From Treponema sp. (lineage in GTDB: Bacteria; Spirochaetota; Spirochaetia; Treponematales; Treponemataceae), in assembly GCA_016292805.1 (NCBI GenBank), contig JAEDFM010000035.1:1-19724 (forward strand): a DNA stretch of 19,724 bases, written 5' to 3'. A program made the translations under genes and the position numbers. Positions 1 to 7,487 of the stretch are shown here, in pieces. The first letter of the stretch is position 1. Every line of letters starts with the position of its first letter. The notes under the pieces are model-generated. The model saw nothing but the letters and a program-made list of their open reading frames with translations. It did no database searches and had not been told where the DNA came from.

Positions 1-1
1 T

Positions 2-55
2 TTGATTGTAGGGACTGGAGAGAACAAGAACAGAACTTATTCATTAAAAAGATAA
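2..55 (+). CDS. C-terminal tail of an upstream gene, partial
   Basis: One frame stays open from the window edge to a TAA at 53-55 and reads LIVGTGENKNRTYSLKR. The glycine/basic pattern ending in a Tyr-x-Leu resembles the wing of a winged-helix DNA-binding domain, such as those ending Fic or AlbA-type proteins. Only 17 residues are visible, so this is a guess from composition. The next gene starts 18 bases later. Confidence 0.3.
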   Translation: MIVGTGENKNRTYSLKR

Positions 56-73
56 TAAGGAGACACAAAAAAA

Positions 74-1249
74 ATGAAACTTTTAATCGTAATCGACATG
101 CAGAATGATTTTATAGACGGTTCTCTTGGAACAAAAGAAGCAGTGGCAATCGTACCTAATGTTGCAAAGAAAATCGCAAAGGCTCGTGCTACAGGTGAGA
201 CTGTCATATTTACTCGCGATACTCACCAGAGCAATTATCTTAAAACGCAGGAAGGAAAGAATCTTCCGGTTCTTCACTGCGTTGAAGGTAGTGACGGCTG
301 GCAGATTTCTAGCAAACTGGAAGTAGGGGACAGCCGTATTTTTGATAAGCCATCCTTTGGTTCAATGGAACTTTCTGACTATGTTGCAACTTTAAGCAAT
401 CTTAAAGAAATAGAACTTGTTGGCCTTTGCACTGGAATCTGCGTTATAAGCAATGCATTTATTCTTAAAGCAAAACTTCCGGAAGTTAAGATTACTGTTG
501 ATGCAAGCTGCTGTGCCTGTGTAACTCCGGAAAGTCATAAAACTGCACTTTCTGCAATGAAGCTCTGCCAGATTAATGTGATTGGGGAAAAGGAAAAGCC
601 TCAGAACAATAAGGGTGGTGTTTATAAGCTTTATACTGAACTTGAAGGCTTTAAACCAAAGATTCACAGAACTTTTCTGATTAAAAAGAATATGCCCATG
701 CTGAGTCTTGCTTCCTGTATGATTTCTATGTTTGATGGTAATGCAAGTCACATTTATGATTTTGATGTTCCGTCAGAAAACCTTAATCTTCAGGTTTATT
801 TTGATGGAGAAATGAATGCGTCCGATGATGAATTTGCGATTGAACATCAGCATATTCAGCCAAAAAAACATGCTGATGTCCGCAATTATAAAGTCAAAGA
901 CTGCTTAAAGAAAATTGGTGATACAATTACTTTTACTTATGACTTTGGCGACGGCTGGACTTTCCCTATCCGCCTTGAAGAAATCATTGACGATGAAGTA
1001 TACGAAGAAGCATCCCCACTTATTCTTGATGGCGAAGGACTTGGAATAATTGAGGATGTTGGCGGGGTTGGAGCAATGTCGGACTGTGTTAAAGCTTTTG
1101 AAAAAAAGTCAGGTGAAGATTACGAAAGTTATTCTGAATGGCTGGGAGTCAAGAATCTGGATATTACTTACTTTAATAAAAACGCTGTAAACAAATCTCT
1201 CAAGAAAGAAATAAAAGCGATTGATAAAGCATACAAGACTATGGAGTAG
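74..1249 (+). CDS. Isochorismatase/nicotinamidase-like hydrolase fused to a pRiA4b-type domain
   Basis: This 391-residue protein has two parts. Residues 1-172 are a cysteine hydrolase of the isochorismatase superfamily, closest in look to nicotinamidase (nicotinamide to nicotinate, NAD salvage). The triad is visible as D8 (IDMQNDF), K92 (DKPSFGS) and C123 (GLCTGICV). TRDTH (D49, H51) and LPVLHC (H68) fit the metal and substrate site of nicotinamidases. Residues about 183-391 match the pRiA4b ORF-3-like family: VYKLYTELEG at the start, then YDFGDGW (289-295) and the IIEDVGG segment (325-331). Nicotinamidases are normally about 180-210 residues, so the second half is an added domain of unknown role. 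The start has AAGGAGA 10 bases upstream. There is no signal peptide, so it is cytoplasmic. The fusion is read directly from one uninterrupted frame; the exact substrate is inferred. Confidence 0.85.
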   Translation: MKLLIVIDMQNDFIDGSLGTKEAVAIVPNVAKKIAKARATGETVIFTRDTHQSNYLKTQEGKNLPVLHCVEGSDGWQISSKLEVGDSRIFDKPSFGSMELSDYVATLSNLKEIELVGLCTGICVISNAFILKAKLPEVKITVDASCCACVTPESHKTALSAMKLCQINVIGEKEKPQNNKGGVYKLYTELEGFKPKIHRTFLIKKNMPMLSLASCMISMFDGNASHIYDFDVPSENLNLQVYFDGEMNASDDEFAIEHQHIQPKKHADVRNYKVKDCLKKIGDTITFTYDFGDGWTFPIRLEEIIDDEVYEEASPLILDGEGLGIIEDVGGVGAMSDCVKAFEKKSGEDYESYSEWLGVKNLDITYFNKNAVNKSLKKEIKAIDKAYKTME

Positions 1250-1263
1250 ACGATTATCAGCAA

Positions 1264-1377
1264 ATGGAAATTACTTATGTAATCCAAAAATCCCGGCGAC
1301 GCTCAATTTCTGTCAGTTTGATGACAGACAACCGTGTTCTTGTAAAAGCAGTATCGCTCGCCGGCACCACAGTGTGA
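1264..1377 (+). pseudogene. N-terminal remnant of a YgjP/DUF45-type metallopeptidase
   Basis: A 37-codon frame reads MEITYVIQKSRRRSISVSLM followed by TDNRVLVKA. It then loses similarity and stops at 1375. The pattern of a short beta strand, a run of basic residues, ISVS and then VLVKA is the typical start of the YgjP-like (DUF45, M48-type) zinc peptidases. Those proteins run to about 230 residues and carry HExxH, which is absent here. The gene was evidently cut shortly after codon 30, and sequence leading to the rhodanese gene was joined on. It is too short to encode an enzyme. The family call is from memory of the N-terminal pattern. Confidence 0.55.
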
Positions 1378-1402
1378 TAATATGCAGGGCAGTGAGGCAA
1401 AG

Positions 1403-1834
1403 ATGAAAAAAACACTTATTTTGATTTCAATATTTATGATAATGCTTGTCAGCTGCTCTGGGAAAAAACTTATTGCACTGGCAAATGATATTTATGATGC
1501 AGGAGGTGCACCAATGACTTATAAAATGGTTTCGATGGCAGAAGGCCTTGAGATTGCAAAGAATAATCCTGATGCAATTATAGTCGATGTCCGCCGCGAT
1601 GACGAATACAAAGCCGGACATATTCCAGGAGCTGTACTTCTCACGATGGAGACAATCACTGCAGAAACAGCCGCAAAAGTTCTGCCGGATAAAAACCAGA
1701 TGATCTTGATTTACTGCAGAAGCGGTAGAAGAAGCAAAATCGCAGCCCAGAACCTGCTCGATTTGGGATACACAAATCTCATTGAGTTTGGCGGGATTTT
1801 GGATTATAAAGGAAAAATGGAAATAATAAAATGA
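1403..1834 (+). CDS. Rhodanese-domain lipoprotein
   Basis: This is a 143-residue exported protein. The signal sequence MKKTLILISIFMIMLVSC ends in a lipobox (LVSC), so C18 would be lipidated. The mature part is a single rhodanese-like domain (about residues 40-143). It has the VDVRRDDEYKAGHIPGA segment and an active-site loop C105-R-S-G-R-R, with the catalytic cysteine intact. Such proteins transfer sulfane sulfur or handle thiol chemistry in the periplasm; the acceptor is unknown. I place the start at the internal ATG (1403) rather than the ATG at 1382. Only the later start puts the signal peptide at the N-terminus, and it has GAGG (1394-1397) five bases upstream. An extended -10-like TGTGATAAT lies at 1373-1381. 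The gene stands alone between two gene scraps. Confidence 0.85.
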   Translation: MKKTLILISIFMIMLVSCSGKKLIALANDIYDAGGAPMTYKMVSMAEGLEIAKNNPDAIIVDVRRDDEYKAGHIPGAVLLTMETITAETAAKVLPDKNQMILIYCRSGRRSKIAAQNLLDLGYTNLIEFGGILDYKGKMEIIK

Positions 1835-1964
1835 TTGGCACAAAAGACCAATCCAATTTCTGTTGTTTGACATCCCTGATCAAGATGGAAAGACTGCCAA
1901 AGATTATTTGATGGAATGGAAAGATAAGATGCCTAAACATTCAATTCCAGAGGGTATAATATAG
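1830..1964 (+). pseudogene. Unrecognised C-terminal gene scrap
   Basis: An open stretch without a start codon or ribosome binding site begins inside the end of the rhodanese gene and ends at TAG 1962-1964. It reads protein-like sequence such as FLLFDIPDQDGKTAKDYLM followed by EWKDKMPKHSIPEGII. The composition looks like the end of a soluble protein, but I do not recognise the family. It is probably a remnant, because there is no N-terminal part. Confidence 0.3.
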
Positions 1965-1970
1965 AACTAA

Positions 1971-2005
1971 TACAAGGAGTCGTCGTTAAAAAATGACTCC
2001 CTGTA
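1971..2005 (+). terminator. Stem-loop, possible terminator
   Basis: TACAAGGAGTC at 1971-1981 pairs with GACTCCCTGTA at 1995-2005, giving an 11-bp stem with one mismatch and a 13-base loop. Downstream is AT-rich but has no clean T-run, so intrinsic termination is only possible. It would isolate the rhodanese unit from the MATE gene. Confidence 0.4.
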
Positions 2006-2067
2006 TTTAAATTTCACATTAAAAAAACTTATTTACTATAACTAATTTTTTTACTATATTTTTTTCT

Positions 2068-3033
2068 ATGCTTTTCAAATCAGAATACAAAAACAAACTC
2101 GTAAAAATTTTTGTTCCTATCATGCTGAGTAATCTGATTGCTCAGATTCAGATGTTTATTGACCGCATCTTTTTGGGACGTATGGATATTCTTTACATGA
2201 GTGCGGTTGGAAATGCGACTGCACCCATGTGGACTACTATGTCTTTTGTTTTTTCTATGGCTATGGGAGCTTCAATTATTATAAGCCAGGCGGTTGGCGA
2301 AAAGGATATTGAAAAGTCTAAGGACTACGCTGCTTCCCTGATAAAGTTTCATAACGTAATTCCAGTTCTGCTCTTTTTGTTCTGGACTTTCTGCAGTCCT
2401 CTTGTTTTTAAGCTGATGGGCGTTTCGGAAAATGTAATGAAGCCTTGCGTTACTTATACAAGAATTTATGCGCCGGTTTATCTGATTATTGGTCTTGGTG
2501 CTTCTTACTCTGTTGTTTTTCAGACCTCTAATTATACTAAGCCGCTGGTTGCTTATGGAATTCTCCGTTCGGTTTTGAATATCATTCTTGATTATCTTTT
2601 GATTTTTGGAAACTTCGGCTTTCCTCGTATGGAAATTGCGGGTGCGGCTCTTGGTACTACAATTGCAGAATATGTGGGCGCGATTTACCTGATGTACATA
2701 ACAATTACAAAGAAGGATAAATTCTTTACCAGTCCCGGCCTTAAGAGAATTCTCGGCACCAAGTTCAGACCTTATCTGAAATCTATAAAGCTTGGGCTGC
2801 CTACTGCCTGCGAAGATTTGCTCTGGAATTTGGGAAATCTTTGTATCATCAGAATTCTTAATACAATTAATGAGATGGCGGCTGGTATCTACTCTATGGT
2901 ATTTACGGTGGAGATTCTTTTTGTCGTAGTCATTGGTGCTATTGGAAGTGGTACTTTGACTTTGACCGGCGAGGCAACTAGCGCTAAGGATATTAAGTTG
3001 TATCGCAATATTGTAAAAACTGCTGTGAAGTGA
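2068..3033 (+). pseudogene. MATE-family efflux transporter, truncated at the C-terminus
   Basis: The 321-residue product shows the MATE (MatE, NorM/DinF-like) pattern from the N-terminus: MLFKSEYKNKLVKIFVPIML, DRIFLGRMD, then QAVGEKDIEKS. The second repeat begins near residue 235 (KSIKLGLPTACEDLLWNLGN). MATE proteins have about 450 residues and 12 membrane helices. This one stops at VKTAVK after roughly nine, and the sequence beyond belongs to an unrelated antisense gene fragment. It is therefore probably a broken, non-functional gene. There is no Shine-Dalgarno sequence. The upstream bases are a T-tract with a TACTAT (2052-2057) only 10 bases before the ATG, so any transcript from it would be nearly leaderless. 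Confidence 0.75.
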
Positions 3034-3300
3034 CATCCTGTTGTTTTGCGCAATCATAAAATCGTGTTTTATCTGTAAGAATTCTTTGAGACGTTCCATG
3101 AGGATAAAAAGATTTGCCCGGTCTTCGAACTCGGTGCGGGTCTGGGGCAAGGGGTGCGCTTTCATTTTATCGTGGATGAGGGCCAGTTCTTCCAGCAGGG
3201 CTTTTACATCATTATCCTTGTGATATTCATTTGAAACTTTTTCGAGAAAATCTGAAAGGAGGGCAGCGGTGGCCGGAATTGTGCCAAGAAGCAAATGATT
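3034..3300 (-). pseudogene. Fragment of an aromatic acid exporter-like protein (C-terminal domain)
   Basis: On the minus strand the frame reading from about 3300 down to 3034 gives LLSDFLEKVSNEYHKDNDVK, LEELALIHDKMKAHPLPQTR and TEFEDRANLFILMERLKEFL. The LPxTRxEFExRAxLF pattern is what I know from the C-terminal cytoplasmic domain of the ArAE_1/DUF939 family. A stop lies upstream in frame (TAA, 3306-3304) and no transmembrane N-terminal half is present. On the other side the frame runs straight into antisense MATE sequence. It is an isolated scrap bounded by two breakpoints. The gap 3034-3455 otherwise holds only AT-rich sequence and the rsmG promoter. Confidence 0.5.
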
Positions 3301-3408
3301 CGTTTAGGAACAAAAGTTATGCAGGTATTTTTACAGAGACTTTTCTACAGTACACATTTAAAAAAAAAATGAAAGTTGGCGCAAATCTTTCTTTAACTGT
3401 TCCAGCTT

Positions 3409-3437
3409 TTGCAATTTAGTCTTTTAATAGGTATAAT
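3409..3437 (+). promoter_or_regulatory. Sigma-70-type promoter for rsmG
   Basis: TTGCAA (3409-3414), a 17-base spacer and a perfect TATAAT (3432-3437) lie 18 bases before the rsmG ATG. Confidence 0.65.
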
Positions 3438-3455
3438 CAAGCAAAAGGATTCACA

Positions 3456-4118
3456 ATGACAGAAAAATTAATTGCAGGTTTAGAAAAATTAGAATTACAC
3501 TTATCAGATACTCAGATTAATCAGATGGAAATGTATATTCAGGAAGTTCTTGAATTTAATAAAGGCTACAATCTGATGAAGGCTGATGATGCAAATGAAC
3601 TTGCAGTTAATCATATTCTGGATACTCTTGTTGCAGTTCCACATATTAAGGAATTGATTTTAAAACGCTGTGAAGAAACTGGTAAAGCAGTTCTTGATAT
3701 TGCTGATATTGGTTCTGGTGGTGGCTGTCCTGGTATTCCTTTGTCAATTGTTTTCCCAGAACATAGCTTTACATTAGTTGAACGCATGGAAAAACGCTGT
3801 GGATTTCTTTCGCTGGTTGTAAATAAACTGGAATTAAAGAATGTTAAGATTGAATGTAAAGCTGTAGATGTTATGCCTACAGAAGTATTTGATATTGAAG
3901 TATTCCGCGCATTCCATCCATTTGACCTTAAAATTACAAATCTTCTTTTAAGAATGCTTAAAAAGGGTGGCTACCTTGCTGCTTATAAAGCCCGAGAAGA
4001 AAAAATCCTGGCAGAAATGGAAGCTGTTAAAATTATTGTAAAAGATTACAGTAAAATTAAAATGGTTGTTCCATTTCTGGAGGATCATGAACGTCATCTT
4101 GTAGTAATTAAAAAGTAA
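3456..4118 (+). CDS. rsmG: 16S rRNA (guanine-527-N7)-methyltransferase RsmG
   Basis: This 220-residue protein has the RsmG/GidB fold. It uses S-adenosylmethionine to methylate N7 of G527 in 16S rRNA. The N-terminal region contains EFNKGYNLMK followed by HILDTLV, as in the family. The SAM-binding glycine loop is ADIGSGGGCPGIPL (about residues 83-96). A conserved arginine/alanine segment follows in FRAFHPF, and the protein ends HLVVIKK as RsmG proteins do. Length is normal (usually 205-240). The ATG has AAAGGA six bases upstream and its own promoter. The gene stands alone here; it is often next to mnmG, which is not visible. Confidence 0.9.
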   Translation: MTEKLIAGLEKLELHLSDTQINQMEMYIQEVLEFNKGYNLMKADDANELAVNHILDTLVAVPHIKELILKRCEETGKAVLDIADIGSGGGCPGIPLSIVFPEHSFTLVERMEKRCGFLSLVVNKLELKNVKIECKAVDVMPTEVFDIEVFRAFHPFDLKITNLLLRMLKKGGYLAAYKAREEKILAEMEAVKIIVKDYSKIKMVVPFLEDHERHLVVIKK

Positions 4119-4208
4119 TTACAGCAGCGTCGTGTCTACCAAAAGTAAAGTCACAAAAATCAATTGAATAAAAATCCTTAATAATCAGAAAATAGATTCA
4201 AAATATAG

Positions 4209-4281
4209 AATTGTACAATTTTCATATAATTTTATACATATGAATTTTGTTTAAAAAATCTGATACTCTGTTACAATTGTA
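4209..4281. promoter_or_regulatory. Cluster of three inverted repeats upstream of the GGDEF-EAL gene
   Basis: AATTGTACAATT (4209-4220) is a perfect 12-bp palindrome. TTCATAT (4221-4227) and ATATGAA (4238-4244) form an inverted repeat around 10 bases. TACAATTGTA (4272-4281) is a perfect 10-bp palindrome just before the gene. A weak promoter (TTGTAC 4211-4216, TATACA 4233-4238, 16-base spacer) overlaps the first two. The arrangement suggests an operator, but AT-rich DNA produces such palindromes by chance. Confidence 0.35.
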
Positions 4282-4301
4282 GTTGGGTGAAGGATCGTGT
4301 A

Positions 4302-6902
4302 TTGACAGAATATGAAGAACTGGAAGTCCTTAGACACGAACTCGAAGAATCTAAAAGGATGATTGAGTCTCTTGAGTATGACGAGTTAACTGGTCTGCTT
4401 ATAAGACAGGCATTTTTACAGCGTGCAACAAGAGAAATTAAAGCTCATCCAGATAAGATTTATGGTGTTCTGGCTTTGGATTTTGAAAATTTTAAATCCT
4501 CAAATACGCTCTATGGCGAAGATCGTTGTAACGAATTTCTAGCCTATGTTGCAAAAAGAATGAGAGAAGCTCTTCCTCATTCTCTTATTGGACGTTTTGG
4601 TGGCGACCAGTTTGTAATCCTTTTTGATACAGAAAAGAATTATATGGCTTTGCTGGAAAGCTATAAAAATTCAATTCTTCAATCATCTCCAATTCCTAAT
4701 CAAGTTGTAAAATTCGGTATTTATACTCCAATTGATAGAAGCCTGCTTTTTGTTTGTTGTTGTGATAGGGCATTCCTTGCTATTCATAAGATTAAAGGTA
4801 TTTATGGGCAGAATGTTGCCTTTTACGAAGATTCTATGCAGCAGCAGTTTTTGGAAGAACAGAAAATTGTTGAATCAATGGAACAGGCAATAGAACAGGG
4901 GCAGTTCCAGGTTTACTATCAGCCAAAACACGAAACTGTTACTGAACGAATTGCAGGAGCAGAAGCTCTTGTTCGTTGGTGGCATCCGGTTTACGGATTT
5001 ATGAGTCCAGGACAGTTTATTCCATTGTTTGAACGCAACGGTTTTATTACAAAGCTTGATAGTTTTGTAATTGAAAGAGTTTGTCAGGATATGAAGCGCT
5101 GGAAAGAACAGAATATTCCAATGTTTCCAATTTCTGTAAATATTTCCCGCCGTGATTATCTGGAGCCTGGTTGTATTGAACATCAGCTGGAATTAATAGA
5201 AAAGTACAATATTGATCACAGTTTAATCCATATGGAAGTTACTGAATCTATGTATGCGGATAATACAAATCTTATTGTAACAAAAGTTCGTGATACTCAG
5301 GATTTAGGCTTTCTTATAGAAATGGATGATTTTGGTTCCGGCTATTCATCTTTAGGGCTGCTTTCATCTTTTCCTCTTGATGTTTTAAAACTTGATATTA
5401 GTTTTGTTCGAAATATTGATGTTAATAAGATTGTAATTGAAAATATTATTAAAATGTCTCACAGAATGGGCTTAAGTGTTGTTGCCGAAGGTGTTGAAAC
5501 TGAAGAACAATATAAAATCTTAAGCGGGCTTGGCTGCGATTTAATTCAGGGATTCTATTTTTCAAAGCCTCTTCCAATTAATGAATTCGAAGAATATATT
5601 CGCCATTATACAGTTTTAACACAAATTAAACGAGGTAGTGATGTTTTAACAAATGTGGGTCAGACAACTGATGAACAGATGTTGGTGCTGGCAACTGAAG
5701 TTTCAGAAGGTATACCAGGTGGATTTTTCTCTTGTCATCTAGATGATAATCTTGAACTTATGTCCGTAAATAAGGAAATGCTTTCAATTTTTGAATGCGA
5801 AACTGTTGAAGAATTACGGGAATTTTCAAAAAACTCAGGTGCAAATCTTATTCATCCAGATGATTTTGAAAATGCTATAGTGTATCTGGAATCTCAGCTG
5901 GCAAACGATAATTCTCTTTATTCACTGGAACATAGAATTCTTACCAAAAAAGGTAATGTAAAATATGTTAATGATTATGGACGCATTATAAAAACTAAAA
6001 AATATGGAGATTTGCTGTTTGTATTCTTATACGATGTTACGGAACAACTGCTGCGAGAAAAAGAATCATTAAAAGAAAAAGAAGAAAATGCTAATCTTCA
6101 AAACGAAAACGAAATTGCAAAACGGTCCAACAATGCAAAGATTCTTTTTATGAAAAATCTTTCTGAAGAGCTTTTGCCAGTAATCACAGATCTTATTAAG
6201 CAGACAAAATGTTCAAAAGAAAATATTGATGTTAAAGATAAATTAAAGGATTCTATTGAAGAAGAACTTAAAATAGAAGAACGCTTCCTTGCCATTTTTA
6301 ATCATATTCAGGAATTTATAATGCAGGAAGATGGTGTTATTAAGCTGGAAGAAGTTCCAACAGATATTAGTGCTGCAATGGAACGGGTTTATAATTTTAT
6401 AAAAGTTGATGCAGAAAAAAAAGGCATTAAGGTTGAATACTGGTCAAAAATTTACAATCCATATATTTATCAGGATGTTAAGCATACTGCAGATGTTGTA
6501 GTTAATATTATTCATAATGCTATAAAATATACTCCTGCAGGCGGAACTATTACTTTTGGTCTCGAACAACTGCCTAATTTTTCTAACGATGGCTGTAATA
6601 TTAAGTTTGTTTGCGAAGATACCGGTATTGGTATGGCTCAGGAATTTTTACCTCATGCTTTTGAACAATTCTCAAGAGAAGATAATGAGATAAATAAAGC
6701 AATTCCTAGTGCTGGACTGGGCTTAAGCATGGCACAGAATCTTTTGAAAGTTATGTATGGAACAATTACTGTAAAAAGCTTGAAAGGTAAGGGTACTAAA
6801 GTAGAAACGGTACAGCCTCATAGATTTGCCAAAAAAGAGGATATAATTACCGAAGCTACTTTTACAGCAAAAATAGAAGAATCCGAACAAAAAAATAATT
6901 AG
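4302..6902 (+). CDS. Multidomain c-di-GMP signalling protein: degenerate GGDEF, EAL, PAS and histidine-kinase-like ATPase
   Basis: Residue numbers count from the GTG at 4287. I prefer the in-frame TTG at 4302 because AAGGA (4290-4294) sits seven bases before it, giving 866 residues. Order: short coiled region (8-30); GGDEF domain (31-183); EAL domain (190-440); PAS (about 472-588); coiled linker (588-615); DHp-like helices (616-685); HATPase (about 690-842). The cyclase motif is GGDQF (105-109) and the inhibitory RxxD site is absent, so synthesis of c-di-GMP is doubtful. The EAL part keeps E226, N285, E317, E320, D347, D348, K368, E401 and Q421, so it should hydrolyse c-di-GMP. The ATPase keeps the N box (NIIHNAIKY), G1 (EDTGIGM) and G2 (AGLGLSMAQ). 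Where kinases have SHExxxP the protein reads SEELLP (626-631), so the phosphorylated histidine is missing. No membrane segment is seen. Probable role: a cytoplasmic phosphodiesterase with PAS sensing and nucleotide-binding control. Confidence 0.85.
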   Translation: MTEYEELEVLRHELEESKRMIESLEYDELTGLLIRQAFLQRATREIKAHPDKIYGVLALDFENFKSSNTLYGEDRCNEFLAYVAKRMREALPHSLIGRFGGDQFVILFDTEKNYMALLESYKNSILQSSPIPNQVVKFGIYTPIDRSLLFVCCCDRAFLAIHKIKGIYGQNVAFYEDSMQQQFLEEQKIVESMEQAIEQGQFQVYYQPKHETVTERIAGAEALVRWWHPVYGFMSPGQFIPLFERNGFITKLDSFVIERVCQDMKRWKEQNIPMFPISVNISRRDYLEPGCIEHQLELIEKYNIDHSLIHMEVTESMYADNTNLIVTKVRDTQDLGFLIEMDDFGSGYSSLGLLSSFPLDVLKLDISFVRNIDVNKIVIENIIKMSHRMGLSVVAEGVETEEQYKILSGLGCDLIQGFYFSKPLPINEFEEYIRHYTVLTQIKRGSDVLTNVGQTTDEQMLVLATEVSEGIPGGFFSCHLDDNLELMSVNKEMLSIFECETVEELREFSKNSGANLIHPDDFENAIVYLESQLANDNSLYSLEHRILTKKGNVKYVNDYGRIIKTKKYGDLLFVFLYDVTEQLLREKESLKEKEENANLQNENEIAKRSNNAKILFMKNLSEELLPVITDLIKQTKCSKENIDVKDKLKDSIEEELKIEERFLAIFNHIQEFIMQEDGVIKLEEVPTDISAAMERVYNFIKVDAEKKGIKVEYWSKIYNPYIYQDVKHTADVVVNIIHNAIKYTPAGGTITFGLEQLPNFSNDGCNIKFVCEDTGIGMAQEFLPHAFEQFSREDNEINKAIPSAGLGLSMAQNLLKVMYGTITVKSLKGKGTKVETVQPHRFAKKEDIITEATFTAKIEESEQKNN

Positions 6903-6917
6903 ACTTTCAAAAGTATA

Positions 6918-6946
6918 TTGACGGTGGATTCTGATGTGTCTATATT
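6918..6946 (+). promoter_or_regulatory. Sigma-70-type promoter for the PncC-like gene
   Basis: TTGACG (6918-6923), a 17-base spacer and TATATT (6941-6946) lie in the 78-base gap before the next gene. Confidence 0.55.
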
Positions 6947-6980
6947 TGTATAGATAATTATCAATATTAGGAATTTTAAA

Positions 6981-7478
6981 TTGACTGAAACTCAGGTTCG
7001 GGAAGCATATTCTCGTCTTACAAAATTATTGATAGAAAAAAAACTTACCATTACGACAATGGAAAGCGCTACCTCCGGTCAAATTGCTTCTCTAATTACA
7101 GATACAGAAGGTTCTTCCGCAGTTTTAAAAGGCGCTTTTGTTACTTACTGTAACGAAGCAAAAATTATGCAGGGAGTGCCAGCAGGTATAATACAGCAGT
7201 TTACTGTTTATTCAAAAGAAACTGCTGCAGCCATGGCAGAAGCCTGTAAAAAAACTTACAAGGCAGATGTGGGAATAGGCGTTACAGGAACCATGGGGAA
7301 TGTGGACCCTGCTAATCCTGAATCATCAAAACCTGGCCAGGTTTATTTTGCAATTTCCTTTAACGGAAAAACTCAAGCCTGGGTTGTTGCAATTGAACCC
7401 AAGCCTACAAGATTAGCTTACAAACTGGAAGCTGCAGGTCTGGTTTTGGAAAAACTGATGGAATTACTGGAAAAATAG
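6981..7478 (+). CDS. CinA C-terminal/PncC-type nicotinamide-nucleotide amidohydrolase family protein
   Basis: The 165-residue protein is the stand-alone CinA_C domain. PncC members deamidate NMN to nicotinate mononucleotide in NAD recycling. It keeps the family frame: ITTMESATSGQIASLI (about 24-39), GSSAVLKGAFVTYCNEAK (44-61), AAAMAEACKK and GVTGTMGNVDP, then PGQVYFAIS near the end. The usual active-site string ESCTGG reads ESATSG here. The serine taken to be catalytic (S29) is kept, but the following C and G are changed, so it is a divergent member and activity is not assured. The start is TTG with TAGGAA (6968-6973) seven bases upstream; no ATG is available near the conserved N-terminus. 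A nicotinamidase-like gene also occurs at 74-1249, hinting at an NAD-salvage theme, though the genes are not in one operon. Confidence 0.8.
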   Translation: MTETQVREAYSRLTKLLIEKKLTITTMESATSGQIASLITDTEGSSAVLKGAFVTYCNEAKIMQGVPAGIIQQFTVYSKETAAAMAEACKKTYKADVGIGVTGTMGNVDPANPESSKPGQVYFAISFNGKTQAWVVAIEPKPTRLAYKLEAAGLVLEKLMELLEK

Positions 7479-7487
7479 GAGTTTTAT

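Noticed and set aside
1221..1406. 61-codon plus-strand frame after the nicotinamidase-like gene
   Set aside because: Its product is low-quality sequence; the YgjP-like signal is in another frame of the same DNA.
2272..3294. Long minus-strand open frame of 340 codons
   Set aside because: Only its first 85 or so codons look like protein; the rest is the antisense of the MATE gene. It is reported as a short fragment instead.
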